A DNA stretch of 64,000 bases from Lelliottia sp. WAP21. Lineage in GTDB: Bacteria; Pseudomonadota; Gammaproteobacteria; Enterobacterales; Enterobacteriaceae. Shown one piece after another: positions 29,345 to 38,228 of the stretch; within the stretch, counting starts at the first letter, position 1, and each line of letters opens with the position of its first letter. Position numbers and translations under genes: made by a program. Under the pieces are notes generated by a model. It did no database searches. It saw nothing but the letters and a program-made list of their open reading frames with translations, and was not told where the DNA came from. The stretch lies in NCBI RefSeq assembly GCF_020532665.2, contig NZ_JAIWPG020000005.1, positions 310,001-374,000 on the forward strand, written 5' to 3'.

Positions 29345-32300
29345 ATGAAAAATAATAAAGCACACAGCGTAAGAATAACTCCACGTAATTTGCATATGCG
29401 GCTATGTCCGCTGTATTTATCCTTAGCCAGTATTTTATCGGCCAGTGCTGAAGCAGCCACTACTCCGGATGCAAGCCAGGCTAAAGGGCCGACGATGGGC
29501 CAGACTGCGAATGGCACGCCGGTGGTCAATATCGCCGATCCGAATGCGAAAGGCATATCCATGAATAAATTCAAAGAATTTAATGTGGATAAACAAGGGA
29601 TGGTCTTTAACAACAGCATGCAGGATGGCGTGACCAAAATTGGCGGCTATGCGGTAAAAAATGCCCAGTTGCAACATGAAGCCAGCGCTATTATCAGTGA
29701 AGTCACGGGCGCAAAAGGCTCCTATATAAACGGTACGATGGAAGTCTTTGGTAAAAAAGCCGACATTATTATTGCCAACGAAAACGGGATCACCGTTAAC
29801 GGTGCGACCACCATTAATGCCAATAGTCTTACCCTCAGCACGGGTAAAGTGCAGGCGAAAGAGGACGGTAATTATAAATTGTCTGTCGAGAAAGGCGCGG
29901 TCTCGTTGACCGGCCAGGGTATTAATACCGACGGACTGAGCTATTTTGACATTGTGAGCCGCAGTGCGCAGCTGGAAGGCGAAATCGCCGGTAAAGCCGA
30001 CATAAAAGTGCTGGCCGGTCAGAACGATTATGATTTATCCAACCGAAGCCACACCGTGCGCAACAAAGGCGACGGCAAAGGTCCGGCTGTTGCCATCGAC
30101 GGCAGTGCGTTGGGATCGATGTACGGCGGTAAAATTCAGCTGATCAGTACAGAAACCGGGGCAGGCGTGCGCCATGCCGGGGGGATTATCGCCAGCAGCG
30201 ATCTGGACGTCAGTGCGGATGGCGACATTATCCTCACCAGCCTGTCGAGCGGGAAAGACCTGTCTCTCGCGGGTAAAAGTATCACCCTGAACAAGTCCAC
30301 CTCAGGCGTGCAGGCGCAGAAAGATGTCATCATAAGCGCTCTGTCAGGGGTTACGCTGAATAACGACGTGATCTCTACCTCCGGCAAAATTCGGATTGAT
30401 GCCAGTTCACTGGTACAAACTGCCGCGTCGCTGGTGACCAATAGCACGGCCTCCACTACCGTTCCGGCGATTGAGATTAACGTTGCGGGGAACTATACCC
30501 TTAACGGCAAACTGCAGGCGCTGGATGCCAACGGCAAAGTCATTTCTGGCGGCGTCGTCACCCTGAAAAATGGCGATTTCGTCGTTATGGTGAAAGGCAA
30601 AGAGGTCCCATTCGCCTCGTTGGTTTCCGATACGCAGGTCGTCAGCCACAGCGGTGACATTCAGGTGAACGCCGGCAGCGTAAGCAACAGCGGCGGCAGC
30701 GTTGTGTCGAAGAAAGGCACCCTTAAGTTCACCCTAAAAGAGGCATTCGTTAACAGCGGTTCCGTCAGCGCCACGGGCGATCTCGTCATTGCCTCTGGCT
30801 CTGTCAAAAACGACGGTATTCTTTACGCCTCTAACAATCAAACGTTGAATGTAGGCAACCTGGACAACAACGGACGCATCTTTGCTGAGAAGCGCCTGGT
30901 GATGAACGCCAGCACCCTCAATAACCGTGGGATCGCCGGAGCAAATGCGGGTGACGTACAGATCGCCAGCACCGGCAATTTGATTAACAGCGGCACTCTG
31001 ACAGGCGATAACGCCTCCATTACGGTGACGGTGAACGGTGATGTTGATAACAGCGGCAATATCATCAGTAATAACAAGGATGTCACCCTGAATACGAAGG
31101 GTAAATCCCTTAAGAACAAGGGCAAAATCGAGGGTCGTAACGTCACCGTGACAGCCTCTGGTGCCGATGCAGCGCTGGATAATAGCGGCATCCTGAATGC
31201 CAGACAAAAAGTGCAATTGACCACGGCAAAGCTGAGCAATACCGGGGGGACTATTAGCGCCGCCGGTGACGTGGCGCTCAGGGTCAGTAAGCAGGTGGTG
31301 AATAATCAGGGCGGAGAGATCCTGGCGGGCGAATCGTTGTCGCTGGATGGGGCACATACCACTACGCTTTCCAACAACAGCACAGGCTGGATCCAGGGCA
31401 AAAATATTAATCTGACCAACCTGGCTTCGATGAACAACACCGGGGACGCGACCCTGCTGGCAACGGAAAGTATGGACCTCTCCGGCACCACCACGTTGAC
31501 CAACGACAATGCCGGAATACAGGCGACCACCCTGCTTATCGATCGTCTCACTACTCTGAATAACATCAACGGAGCGACGATCTACGCCAGTAGCAACCTT
31601 TCAATTGACCATCTCGACACGCTCAATAACGATGCATCGCAAATCGTGACGGACGGCGCATTGTCTCTGACGGATATTGCTACCGTAAACAATGCGCATG
31701 GCGCCTCCCTGGTGAGTGGCACCGGGATGACGATAGCGAACGTTAAGACCCTTAACAACAGCGACGGCTCGGCGATCCGGGCCGGTCAGGCGCTGAACGT
31801 CACGGGCGTGAACACCCTGAATAACCTGTCTGATGCCGGACTTTATGCTTCAGGTAACATGACGCTGGATGGCGTGAAGTCGCTCAATAACGCGGGCGTC
31901 ATCCTGAGCAATGGCAGCATCACCCTGAAAAACGGCGACAGCCTAAAAAACGAAGGGGTGGTACAGGCTGGTACTGACCTCATTATTCGCAACATTAAGA
32001 ATCTTATTAACCAGGGTAACGAAAGCGTACTGTTAGCGCTGCGAAACCTGACGATTGACGATGTCGATAGCCTGACTAATACCCATCAGGCAACGATCAG
32101 TGCGAGCATGAACACCGTGCTTAGCGCCGTCGGTGTGCTGGCTAACCTCTCCGGGGGCGTGATTCAGGCCGTAGACGGCGCGTTAACCGTCGCCGCCAGT
32201 ACCCTCACCAACAGCGGCAGTGAGAACAATGCCTCGTCAACCCTGGTGGCAGGTGGGAATGTCACGGTTAACACCGACAACATGACCAACGAAGAGGGGG

Positions 32301-35300
32301 CCGTGATTGTCTCCACGGACAATAACCTGAACCTGAACGTGGCGCATAACCTGATCAATAGCGGATTAGCGGTGCTGGCGGCAGGCAAGACTGCCACGCT
32401 GAACGTTCAGAACGGCAACGTAAACAATACCCAGAACGCGGTGATTGCAGGGAATGACATCAGTATCACCACTAAAAATCTGCAAAATGATTTCACTGCG
32501 GCTATCAATGCCGATCGGGATATTTCCCTGAATCTCGCCAGTCTGAATAACACGACAGGCTCCATCCAGGCAGGCCGGAATCTCGCTTTAACCGTCGACA
32601 GTAGTCTGACATTAGATGATAACAACAAGGATATTAACGCCGGTAAAGCGATGGACATCACCACTCACGGCGATTTTACTAATAACGCCCACGTGGAGTC
32701 CGTTGGCAACATGACCGTCCGGGCTGATGGTGATTTTGTGAACACAATGTCTATCGTTTCGGCGGGCGATCTCAACGTTAACGCGAAGAATATTACCAAC
32801 AGCGCTCATAGCCTGCTGTGGACTATTGGCAATATCAACCTTGAAGCCCGCAACGGTACCTTTACCAATGGCGTAGGCGGAAACGTGTTGAGCATGGGCG
32901 ATATGTCCATCATTGCCAAAGAGATCCAGAACCAGGCCGGTATTATCCGCGCTGAAAAAAATGTCAATCTGGATGCGGAAGTCATCAGAAACGAGAGCCA
33001 GTATACGGGTGATGACATTTCAAATACCGGCTCCCAGCTGGCTTATGCGAGCAATCAAACGGTCGAGAACCTCGCCACGAAAACGACTACCACCGTCTGG
33101 ATCGATATGCCTACCATCGCGTCAGGGCTGAAACTGCAAACCCTTGCGGAGATCAGTGCCGGTGGCGATATCAATATTAACCAGCGTGGTCTCTATGATA
33201 AGCACGACGTAACCAATAAAGGTGGGTTAATTCAGGCGGCACGAGATATCACCATCACCGGTAATCTTTACAACTCGCCGGAATACGGTGAGATGTCGAT
33301 GTATGATTACCTGACGTTGCCGTTATCTGACCAGGCCTTTATCCTTTATAACTGGCGCGTGGCGGTTCCGCATTCATCGCGCTGGTACTTTGATAACCTC
33401 TTCCAGCTCCTCGATTTTGAATTTGGCACCGGTGGAGCCGCGGCGAAACAAGGCGACGAATCTCCCGAAAAATCGCTTTGGTACGATGCCCTTGTTATGA
33501 CGGGAAATAGCTCTCCGTTGTTTAATAACATGATGTCGACCATCTTTGGCGAAACCTGGCAAACCACCAATTATGGTGACATGTGTGATATTTGGGCGCG
33601 TAAAACGGCATCGAATAATCAAGCTTTAAAAGACAGCAAAACCTATTTCGTACCGCAGGAAAAAGGCGAAATTACGGCGGGCCGGACATTCACGCAAAAC
33701 GGCGGCGTGCTGGATAACGGCATTGCCAACGCGGGGGTCATTAACAGCAACGGCAACGTCAGCAATATCGACGTGGGCGAATATACCGTAGATACGGTGA
33801 TTGCGGGCTATGACGTGCAGGTCAATACCAAGAAGATCGATGAGCTGGCTATGGGGATTAGCCCCCTGCCCGTCATTAAGGACCTGGTGACGCTGCCGGG
33901 TATGTTTGAAGTCTCCAGCGATTTCAAAAAAACCGCCAACGCAGAGAAAAACGGCACCGCCTATCCTGGTCCGAGCAATAACATTGTGCCTATCTTTGAA
34001 ACCCGTCCATCGATGATCGACCAGAGCGGCTATACCGGCTCCGATTATTTCTTCGATCAGGTGGGCTACAATCCACAAAATCCGGTAAACGTGATTGGGG
34101 ATAATTATTTCACTTCAGAACTGATTCGTCGTGAAATCAGCAACTCCGTCGGCAGCTTCTTTGCCATTCGTGACGGGCTCGAAGGCGACGCCCTGGTTCA
34201 GAATCTGATGAATAATGCGGGTGCCGCTGCACAAGACAGCGCGCTGGACCTGGTTGTGGGCGAACCGCTCTCCATTGACCAACGTAACAGTCTGACGACC
34301 GATATCGTCTGGTATGTGAACCAGAACGTGAACGGCGTGGATGTTCTGGTCCCGGTGGTGTATCTGTGTCCTGAAACTCTGCGCCAGATGGAGTCAGGAG
34401 AGGTGAACGGCGGTACCGCCACCGTCCATGCGGGCGGCGATATGAATGTTGACGCAGAGGCCATTCACAATGTTAACGGCACCATCTCTTCAGCCGGGGA
34501 TATGACGCTGGTAGCCGACGGCGACATCAATAACATCAGTAACGGTATGAACTCGGGTATTAGTGCGGGTGGCGATATAACGATGTCCAGCGCCCAGGGT
34601 GATATCAACAATAACGGTGCGGCAATCAAAGCCGACGGCGACGTTACGTTGGTCGCCGATCAGGGTGATATCAGCATGACCGCCAGCGTAGGCCATAACG
34701 AAAGTGGAAAACAGGTCATTCACGCGTTCGACGATGGCGTCACGGCTGGCGGCAGCATAAATATGCAGGCCAAAACAATCACCTCCAACGCGTCGGATAT
34801 TACGGCGGGGAAAGATGTGAACATGAAGGCCACAGAGGGTGATGTAACCTTCAACGATCTGCATGAAATCGATGCCACACGCATTATCGATAACGATGTC
34901 AGAAATGCCATGAACTATACCCTTTCCGACACGTCGACGACCACCGGTAAGGCCATCGGCTCGAATGTTACCGCAGGCGGTAATATGAACATCGATGCCA
35001 AAAAGGACGTGGTGATGGAAGGCGGCACCTACACTGCGCAAACCGGCACGATTTCCGCTGACAACAATGTGACGATCAAAACATCGCAGGATGTTGCGCA
35101 TGAAGAGGAGCATACCTCCTCACGTGAATTTATCATCAGCGCAGGTGCAAATGCGGGCGGTCAGTCGGTAGATACCCAATACAGCACCCTGAACGGTGGC
35201 AATACCGGAACCTCCGAAGGCGATTACGTCAGCGCCGGTTCTCAATCTGATACCTCCGCGATAGGTAAAAAACCAGGCCGTGCGCCTGTCAGCGATACGG

Positions 35301-38122
35301 CTGGCTTTGAGATGAGTATTTCCTCAAGCAGTGATTCATCGGTGACCGACAGCAAAAAGAACACCAATGCCGCCATCAACTTTGGCTCCTCCGGGACGAT
35401 CGAAGCGGGTAAAACGGTGGATATTGGCGGAGCCGATCTCTCTGCGGGCGATTCACTTGTCATCAATGCGGAAGATGTTGCAACGACCAAGTATGAAGAC
35501 GAGGTGAAAAACACCTCAACGCATAAAGAAAAGGAATTTGGCATATCAGGCGAATTCCACAGCACTATCGCGGATACCATCGACAAATCCGGTAATCTGA
35601 TTGAAAAAGGCTCTTCAGGCCAGTCCACCAATGCCGGAACCACGGCAGCAGAGGTGTTAGGCGACGCGTCTAACCTGCTGCTCAACGACCTGGCGGGGGG
35701 CTCGATCACCATTGGCGGCAGTTCGTCAAAAAGCACGTCGAACTCGACTTCAACATCGGAAAACATTAATCACATTAGCGCGAATAACGTTTCCATCAAC
35801 ACCAAAAAAGACACCACGCTGAACGGCACTGACATCAGCGGCCAAAGTGTGGAGATTAACGCGGGCGGCGATGTCAATATGAATGCCGCAAAATCGACTT
35901 CCACCTACAACACCACTACGGACACTCATTCAGGTGGCGTAACGGCGGGTGTCGGCGTGGATATTTCCGGTGTGAGTGGCGGTGCCTCCGTTGACTACAG
36001 CGGCAGCAAAGAGAAAGGTTCCGGCAATAGCACAAGCTATACCAACGGGACGATCACTGCTGGCGACGTGAAGATCAAAACCGGTGGTGACATGACCATG
36101 ACCGGGGCCAATATCGACGCAAACAGTGCGAATATCGATGTGGCAGGTGATATGGCCATCAACTCAGTTCAGGACATCGAACATACCGATAACGCACGCA
36201 GCAACTGGGGGGCGTCGGTGGGTGTGGCCGTCTCTGGAAAAGGGGTGATGCCTACGGCGGCGGTCAACGGCGGCGGCGGCTCTGAGGCCTTCGATTCCGC
36301 ATCCACCGCGAAGCAATCGGGCATTCACACGACCGGCGAACTGAATCTCAACACCGGGGGCGACCTGAATATGACGGGCGCCAATATCGTGTCAGATAAC
36401 GGTACGGGCTCAGTCAACGTTGCAGGCGATATCAATGCTAAAAACCTCGAAGACAGCGTCGAGCAGGACGGTCTGTACGGTGGTGGCGGTATGGGTATTG
36501 GTGGTAAGCCCGGTAAAAAAGGCGGCATCCCGTCGGCTAACATCTACGTGGATACCGTGGATGAGATCCATCGTAATGAAACGCAGAAATCGACCATTTC
36601 TGTGGGCGATACGACCAGTAAAGGGAAGACAGGTGAGATCAACACCAACAAAGATCAAATGTCCGTGGTTACCCGTGATGAAAAAGAAGCGGGCAACAAT
36701 ATCTCCTTTACCCTCGCCGATCCGGGCCTGAGTAAGAAAGGCAGCTACGACGTGGATACGCCGAACAACACGCGTCGTCCTCACGACGGTGCATCTAAGC
36801 ATCCTGTTGACGGTAAGACCAAACCAGCGAAACCAGAGGTTCCGGCAGTTACGCCATCCAAAGCAGGGGATCTGAAGCCATCGCCGAAACCGGCAGACAG
36901 CACGACGAAGACGGAGACGACTCCGTCCAACACGGCGCACAGTGAAGCGGTGCCGGCAGTGACCCCGTCTAAAGCCGACAGCCTGAAGCCATCGCCTAAA
37001 CCGGCAGACAGCACGACGAAGACGGAGACGACCCCGTCCAACACCGCGCACAGTGAAGCGGTACCGGCAGTGACCCCGTCTAAAGCCGGCGATCTGACGC
37101 CTGCGCCGAAACCGGCAGACAGCACGACGAAGGCGGAGACGACCCCGTCCAACACGGCGCACAGTGAAGCGGTGCCTGCAGTGACCCCGTCTAAAGCTGG
37201 CGATCTGACGCCTGCGCCGAAACCGGCAGACAGCACGACGCCGAAGAAGAAATGGGATGTCCCTAACACCAATTACCCTACGCTTTCTCCGGGGTCTGCG
37301 ACGGGCAAAACCGGCAAAGACATGCCTAAAACGCCAGAGCACAGAAAGTGGAACGGCGACATGACCAACGGCGTGACGCCGTCGAGCAACCCGAAAGGCA
37401 CTGACGTTAAGCTCTCCCCGGGCTCATCCACGGGTAAAACCGGTATGGATATGCCTAAGACTCCGGAGCACAAGCAGTGGAACGGCGACATGACCAACGG
37501 CGTGACGCCGTCCAGCAACCCAAAAGGCACTGACGTTAAGCTCTCCCCGGGCTCATCCACGGGTAAAACCGGTATGGATATGCCTAAAACGCCAGAGCAT
37601 AAGCAGTGGAACGGCGACAAGACCAACGGCGTGACGCCGTCGAGCAACCCGAAAGGCACTGACGTTAAGCTCTCCCCGGGCTCATCCACGGGTAAAACCG
37701 GTATGGATATGCCTAAGACTCCGGAGCACAAGCAGTGGAACGGCGACAAGACCAACGGCGTGACGCCGTCCAGCAACCCGAAAGGCACTGACGTTAAGCT
37801 CTCCCCGGGCTCATCCACGGGTAAAACCGGTATGGATATGCCTAATACTCCGGAGCACAAGCAGTGGAACGGCGACAAGACCAACGGCGTGACGCCGTCG
37901 AGCAACCCGGCAGGCACTGACGTTAAGCTCTCCCCGGGCTCATCCACGGGTAAAACCGGTATGGATATGCCTAAGACTCCGGAGCACAAGCAGTGGAACG
38001 GCGACATGAGCGCAACGGGCGCCAGTGTTCAGCCGAAACAGTGGATCCCATTATTACCGGAAAGCCCGATTAATCTTTACGCCAGCATCATCGTTGAATT
38101 CAAAAATGAAGTGATTGGCTAA
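29345..38122 (+). CDS. Giant TpsA exoprotein (filamentous haemagglutinin/CdiA-like)
   Basis: A 2925-residue secreted protein. The extended signal peptide (about 1-38) is followed by a TPS domain with NGTPVVNIADPN and IIANENGITVNG. Long stretches of beta-helix repeats (many NSG, LNN and GDV-type units) cover about 200-1300. A non-repetitive segment at about 1312-1600 includes isolated Cys residues, then the motif LTTDIVWYVNQ near 1650, which is shared with CdiA/FhaB proteins, then FHA-2-type repeats. Two tandem repeat blocks close the protein (residues about 2499-2630 and 2647-2890), followed by about 37 unique residues. No VENN motif, toxin domain or downstream immunity ORF is seen. Probably an adhesin; mode of release unknown. 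Confidence 0.92.
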   Translation: MKNNKAHSVRITPRNLHMRLCPLYLSLASILSASAEAATTPDASQAKGPTMGQTANGTPVVNIADPNAKGISMNKFKEFNVDKQGMVFNNSMQDGVTKIGGYAVKNAQLQHEASAIISEVTGAKGSYINGTMEVFGKKADIIIANENGITVNGATTINANSLTLSTGKVQAKEDGNYKLSVEKGAVSLTGQGINTDGLSYFDIVSRSAQLEGEIAGKADIKVLAGQNDYDLSNRSHTVRNKGDGKGPAVAIDGSALGSMYGGKIQLISTETGAGVRHAGGIIASSDLDVSADGDIILTSLSSGKDLSLAGKSITLNKSTSGVQAQKDVIISALSGVTLNNDVISTSGKIRIDASSLVQTAASLVTNSTASTTVPAIEINVAGNYTLNGKLQALDANGKVISGGVVTLKNGDFVVMVKGKEVPFASLVSDTQVVSHSGDIQVNAGSVSNSGGSVVSKKGTLKFTLKEAFVNSGSVSATGDLVIASGSVKNDGILYASNNQTLNVGNLDNNGRIFAEKRLVMNASTLNNRGIAGANAGDVQIASTGNLINSGTLTGDNASITVTVNGDVDNSGNIISNNKDVTLNTKGKSLKNKGKIEGRNVTVTASGADAALDNSGILNARQKVQLTTAKLSNTGGTISAAGDVALRVSKQVVNNQGGEILAGESLSLDGAHTTTLSNNSTGWIQGKNINLTNLASMNNTGDATLLATESMDLSGTTTLTNDNAGIQATTLLIDRLTTLNNINGATIYASSNLSIDHLDTLNNDASQIVTDGALSLTDIATVNNAHGASLVSGTGMTIANVKTLNNSDGSAIRAGQALNVTGVNTLNNLSDAGLYASGNMTLDGVKSLNNAGVILSNGSITLKNGDSLKNEGVVQAGTDLIIRNIKNLINQGNESVLLALRNLTIDDVDSLTNTHQATISASMNTVLSAVGVLANLSGGVIQAVDGALTVAASTLTNSGSENNASSTLVAGGNVTVNTDNMTNEEGAVIVSTDNNLNLNVAHNLINSGLAVLAAGKTATLNVQNGNVNNTQNAVIAGNDISITTKNLQNDFTAAINADRDISLNLASLNNTTGSIQAGRNLALTVDSSLTLDDNNKDINAGKAMDITTHGDFTNNAHVESVGNMTVRADGDFVNTMSIVSAGDLNVNAKNITNSAHSLLWTIGNINLEARNGTFTNGVGGNVLSMGDMSIIAKEIQNQAGIIRAEKNVNLDAEVIRNESQYTGDDISNTGSQLAYASNQTVENLATKTTTTVWIDMPTIASGLKLQTLAEISAGGDININQRGLYDKHDVTNKGGLIQAARDITITGNLYNSPEYGEMSMYDYLTLPLSDQAFILYNWRVAVPHSSRWYFDNLFQLLDFEFGTGGAAAKQGDESPEKSLWYDALVMTGNSSPLFNNMMSTIFGETWQTTNYGDMCDIWARKTASNNQALKDSKTYFVPQEKGEITAGRTFTQNGGVLDNGIANAGVINSNGNVSNIDVGEYTVDTVIAGYDVQVNTKKIDELAMGISPLPVIKDLVTLPGMFEVSSDFKKTANAEKNGTAYPGPSNNIVPIFETRPSMIDQSGYTGSDYFFDQVGYNPQNPVNVIGDNYFTSELIRREISNSVGSFFAIRDGLEGDALVQNLMNNAGAAAQDSALDLVVGEPLSIDQRNSLTTDIVWYVNQNVNGVDVLVPVVYLCPETLRQMESGEVNGGTATVHAGGDMNVDAEAIHNVNGTISSAGDMTLVADGDINNISNGMNSGISAGGDITMSSAQGDINNNGAAIKADGDVTLVADQGDISMTASVGHNESGKQVIHAFDDGVTAGGSINMQAKTITSNASDITAGKDVNMKATEGDVTFNDLHEIDATRIIDNDVRNAMNYTLSDTSTTTGKAIGSNVTAGGNMNIDAKKDVVMEGGTYTAQTGTISADNNVTIKTSQDVAHEEEHTSSREFIISAGANAGGQSVDTQYSTLNGGNTGTSEGDYVSAGSQSDTSAIGKKPGRAPVSDTAGFEMSISSSSDSSVTDSKKNTNAAINFGSSGTIEAGKTVDIGGADLSAGDSLVINAEDVATTKYEDEVKNTSTHKEKEFGISGEFHSTIADTIDKSGNLIEKGSSGQSTNAGTTAAEVLGDASNLLLNDLAGGSITIGGSSSKSTSNSTSTSENINHISANNVSINTKKDTTLNGTDISGQSVEINAGGDVNMNAAKSTSTYNTTTDTHSGGVTAGVGVDISGVSGGASVDYSGSKEKGSGNSTSYTNGTITAGDVKIKTGGDMTMTGANIDANSANIDVAGDMAINSVQDIEHTDNARSNWGASVGVAVSGKGVMPTAAVNGGGGSEAFDSASTAKQSGIHTTGELNLNTGGDLNMTGANIVSDNGTGSVNVAGDINAKNLEDSVEQDGLYGGGGMGIGGKPGKKGGIPSANIYVDTVDEIHRNETQKSTISVGDTTSKGKTGEINTNKDQMSVVTRDEKEAGNNISFTLADPGLSKKGSYDVDTPNNTRRPHDGASKHPVDGKTKPAKPEVPAVTPSKAGDLKPSPKPADSTTKTETTPSNTAHSEAVPAVTPSKADSLKPSPKPADSTTKTETTPSNTAHSEAVPAVTPSKAGDLTPAPKPADSTTKAETTPSNTAHSEAVPAVTPSKAGDLTPAPKPADSTTPKKKWDVPNTNYPTLSPGSATGKTGKDMPKTPEHRKWNGDMTNGVTPSSNPKGTDVKLSPGSSTGKTGMDMPKTPEHKQWNGDMTNGVTPSSNPKGTDVKLSPGSSTGKTGMDMPKTPEHKQWNGDKTNGVTPSSNPKGTDVKLSPGSSTGKTGMDMPKTPEHKQWNGDKTNGVTPSSNPKGTDVKLSPGSSTGKTGMDMPNTPEHKQWNGDKTNGVTPSSNPAGTDVKLSPGSSTGKTGMDMPKTPEHKQWNGDMSATGASVQPKQWIPLLPESPINLYASIIVEFKNEVIG
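36839..37240 (+). repeat. 111-bp tandem repeats in tpsA (37-residue units, about 3.6 copies)
   Basis: Copies begin at 36839, 36950, 37061 and 37172, exactly 111 bp apart and in frame; the last is cut short. Each encodes a Pro/Thr/Lys-rich unit starting VPAVTPSKAGDL and containing KPADSTTKTETTPSN. Near-identity between copies points to recent duplication. The composition suggests a flexible or rod-like spacer. Confidence 0.95.
37283..38010 (+). repeat. 129-bp tandem repeats in tpsA (43-residue units, about 5.7 copies)
   Basis: Copies begin at 37283, 37412, 37541, 37670, 37799 and 37928, exactly 129 bp apart and in frame. The unit starts LSPGSSTGKTGMDM and contains TPEHKQWNGD and TPSSNPKGTDV. 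Copies 2-6 are almost identical in DNA; the first is more diverged (RKW for KQW). I do not recognise this repeat from a known family. Confidence 0.96.
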
Positions 38123-38131
38123 CCTTCTTCC

Positions 38132-38156
38132 CCCGCCAGCCTCTGGCGGGTTTTCC
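38132..38156 (+). terminator. Intrinsic terminator of the fimbria/TPS operon
   Basis: CCCGCCAG (38132-38139), a 3-base loop and CTGGCGGG (38143-38150), followed by TTTTCCTT. It lies 9 bp past the tpsA stop and is the first strong plus-strand terminator found after the start of the six-gene cluster. Confidence 0.92.
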
Positions 38157-38165
38157 TTGTAGCAT

Positions 38166-38200
38166 AAAAAAGGGTCTGACCGTGGTCAGACCCTTTTCAT
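38166..38200. terminator. Bidirectional terminator next to speA
   Basis: GGGTCTGACC (38172-38181) and GGTCAGACCC (38184-38193) form a perfect 10-bp stem with A-run on the left and T-run on the right, so it can stop transcripts from both sides. It serves speA on the minus strand and backs up the tpsA terminator. Confidence 0.92.
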
Positions 38201-38228
38201 TGAAATAACCCCGTAATATTTTCGAAGG

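Noticed and set aside
36410..37342. 310-residue antisense ORF rich in Arg, and a second one at 36781-37272
   Set aside because: Both are shadows of the GC-rich repeat and Gly-rich part of tpsA; composition follows the sense strand and nothing supports expression.
37273..38007. 244-residue open frame antisense to the tpsA repeat block
   Set aside because: It arises because the 129-bp repeat has no stop in that frame; it is a direct shadow of the coding repeat with no ribosome site or known domain.
38103..38228. Possible immunity gene after tpsA, as in CdiA systems
   Set aside because: Only about 105 bp lie between tpsA and speA and they are occupied by two terminators; no ORF fits.
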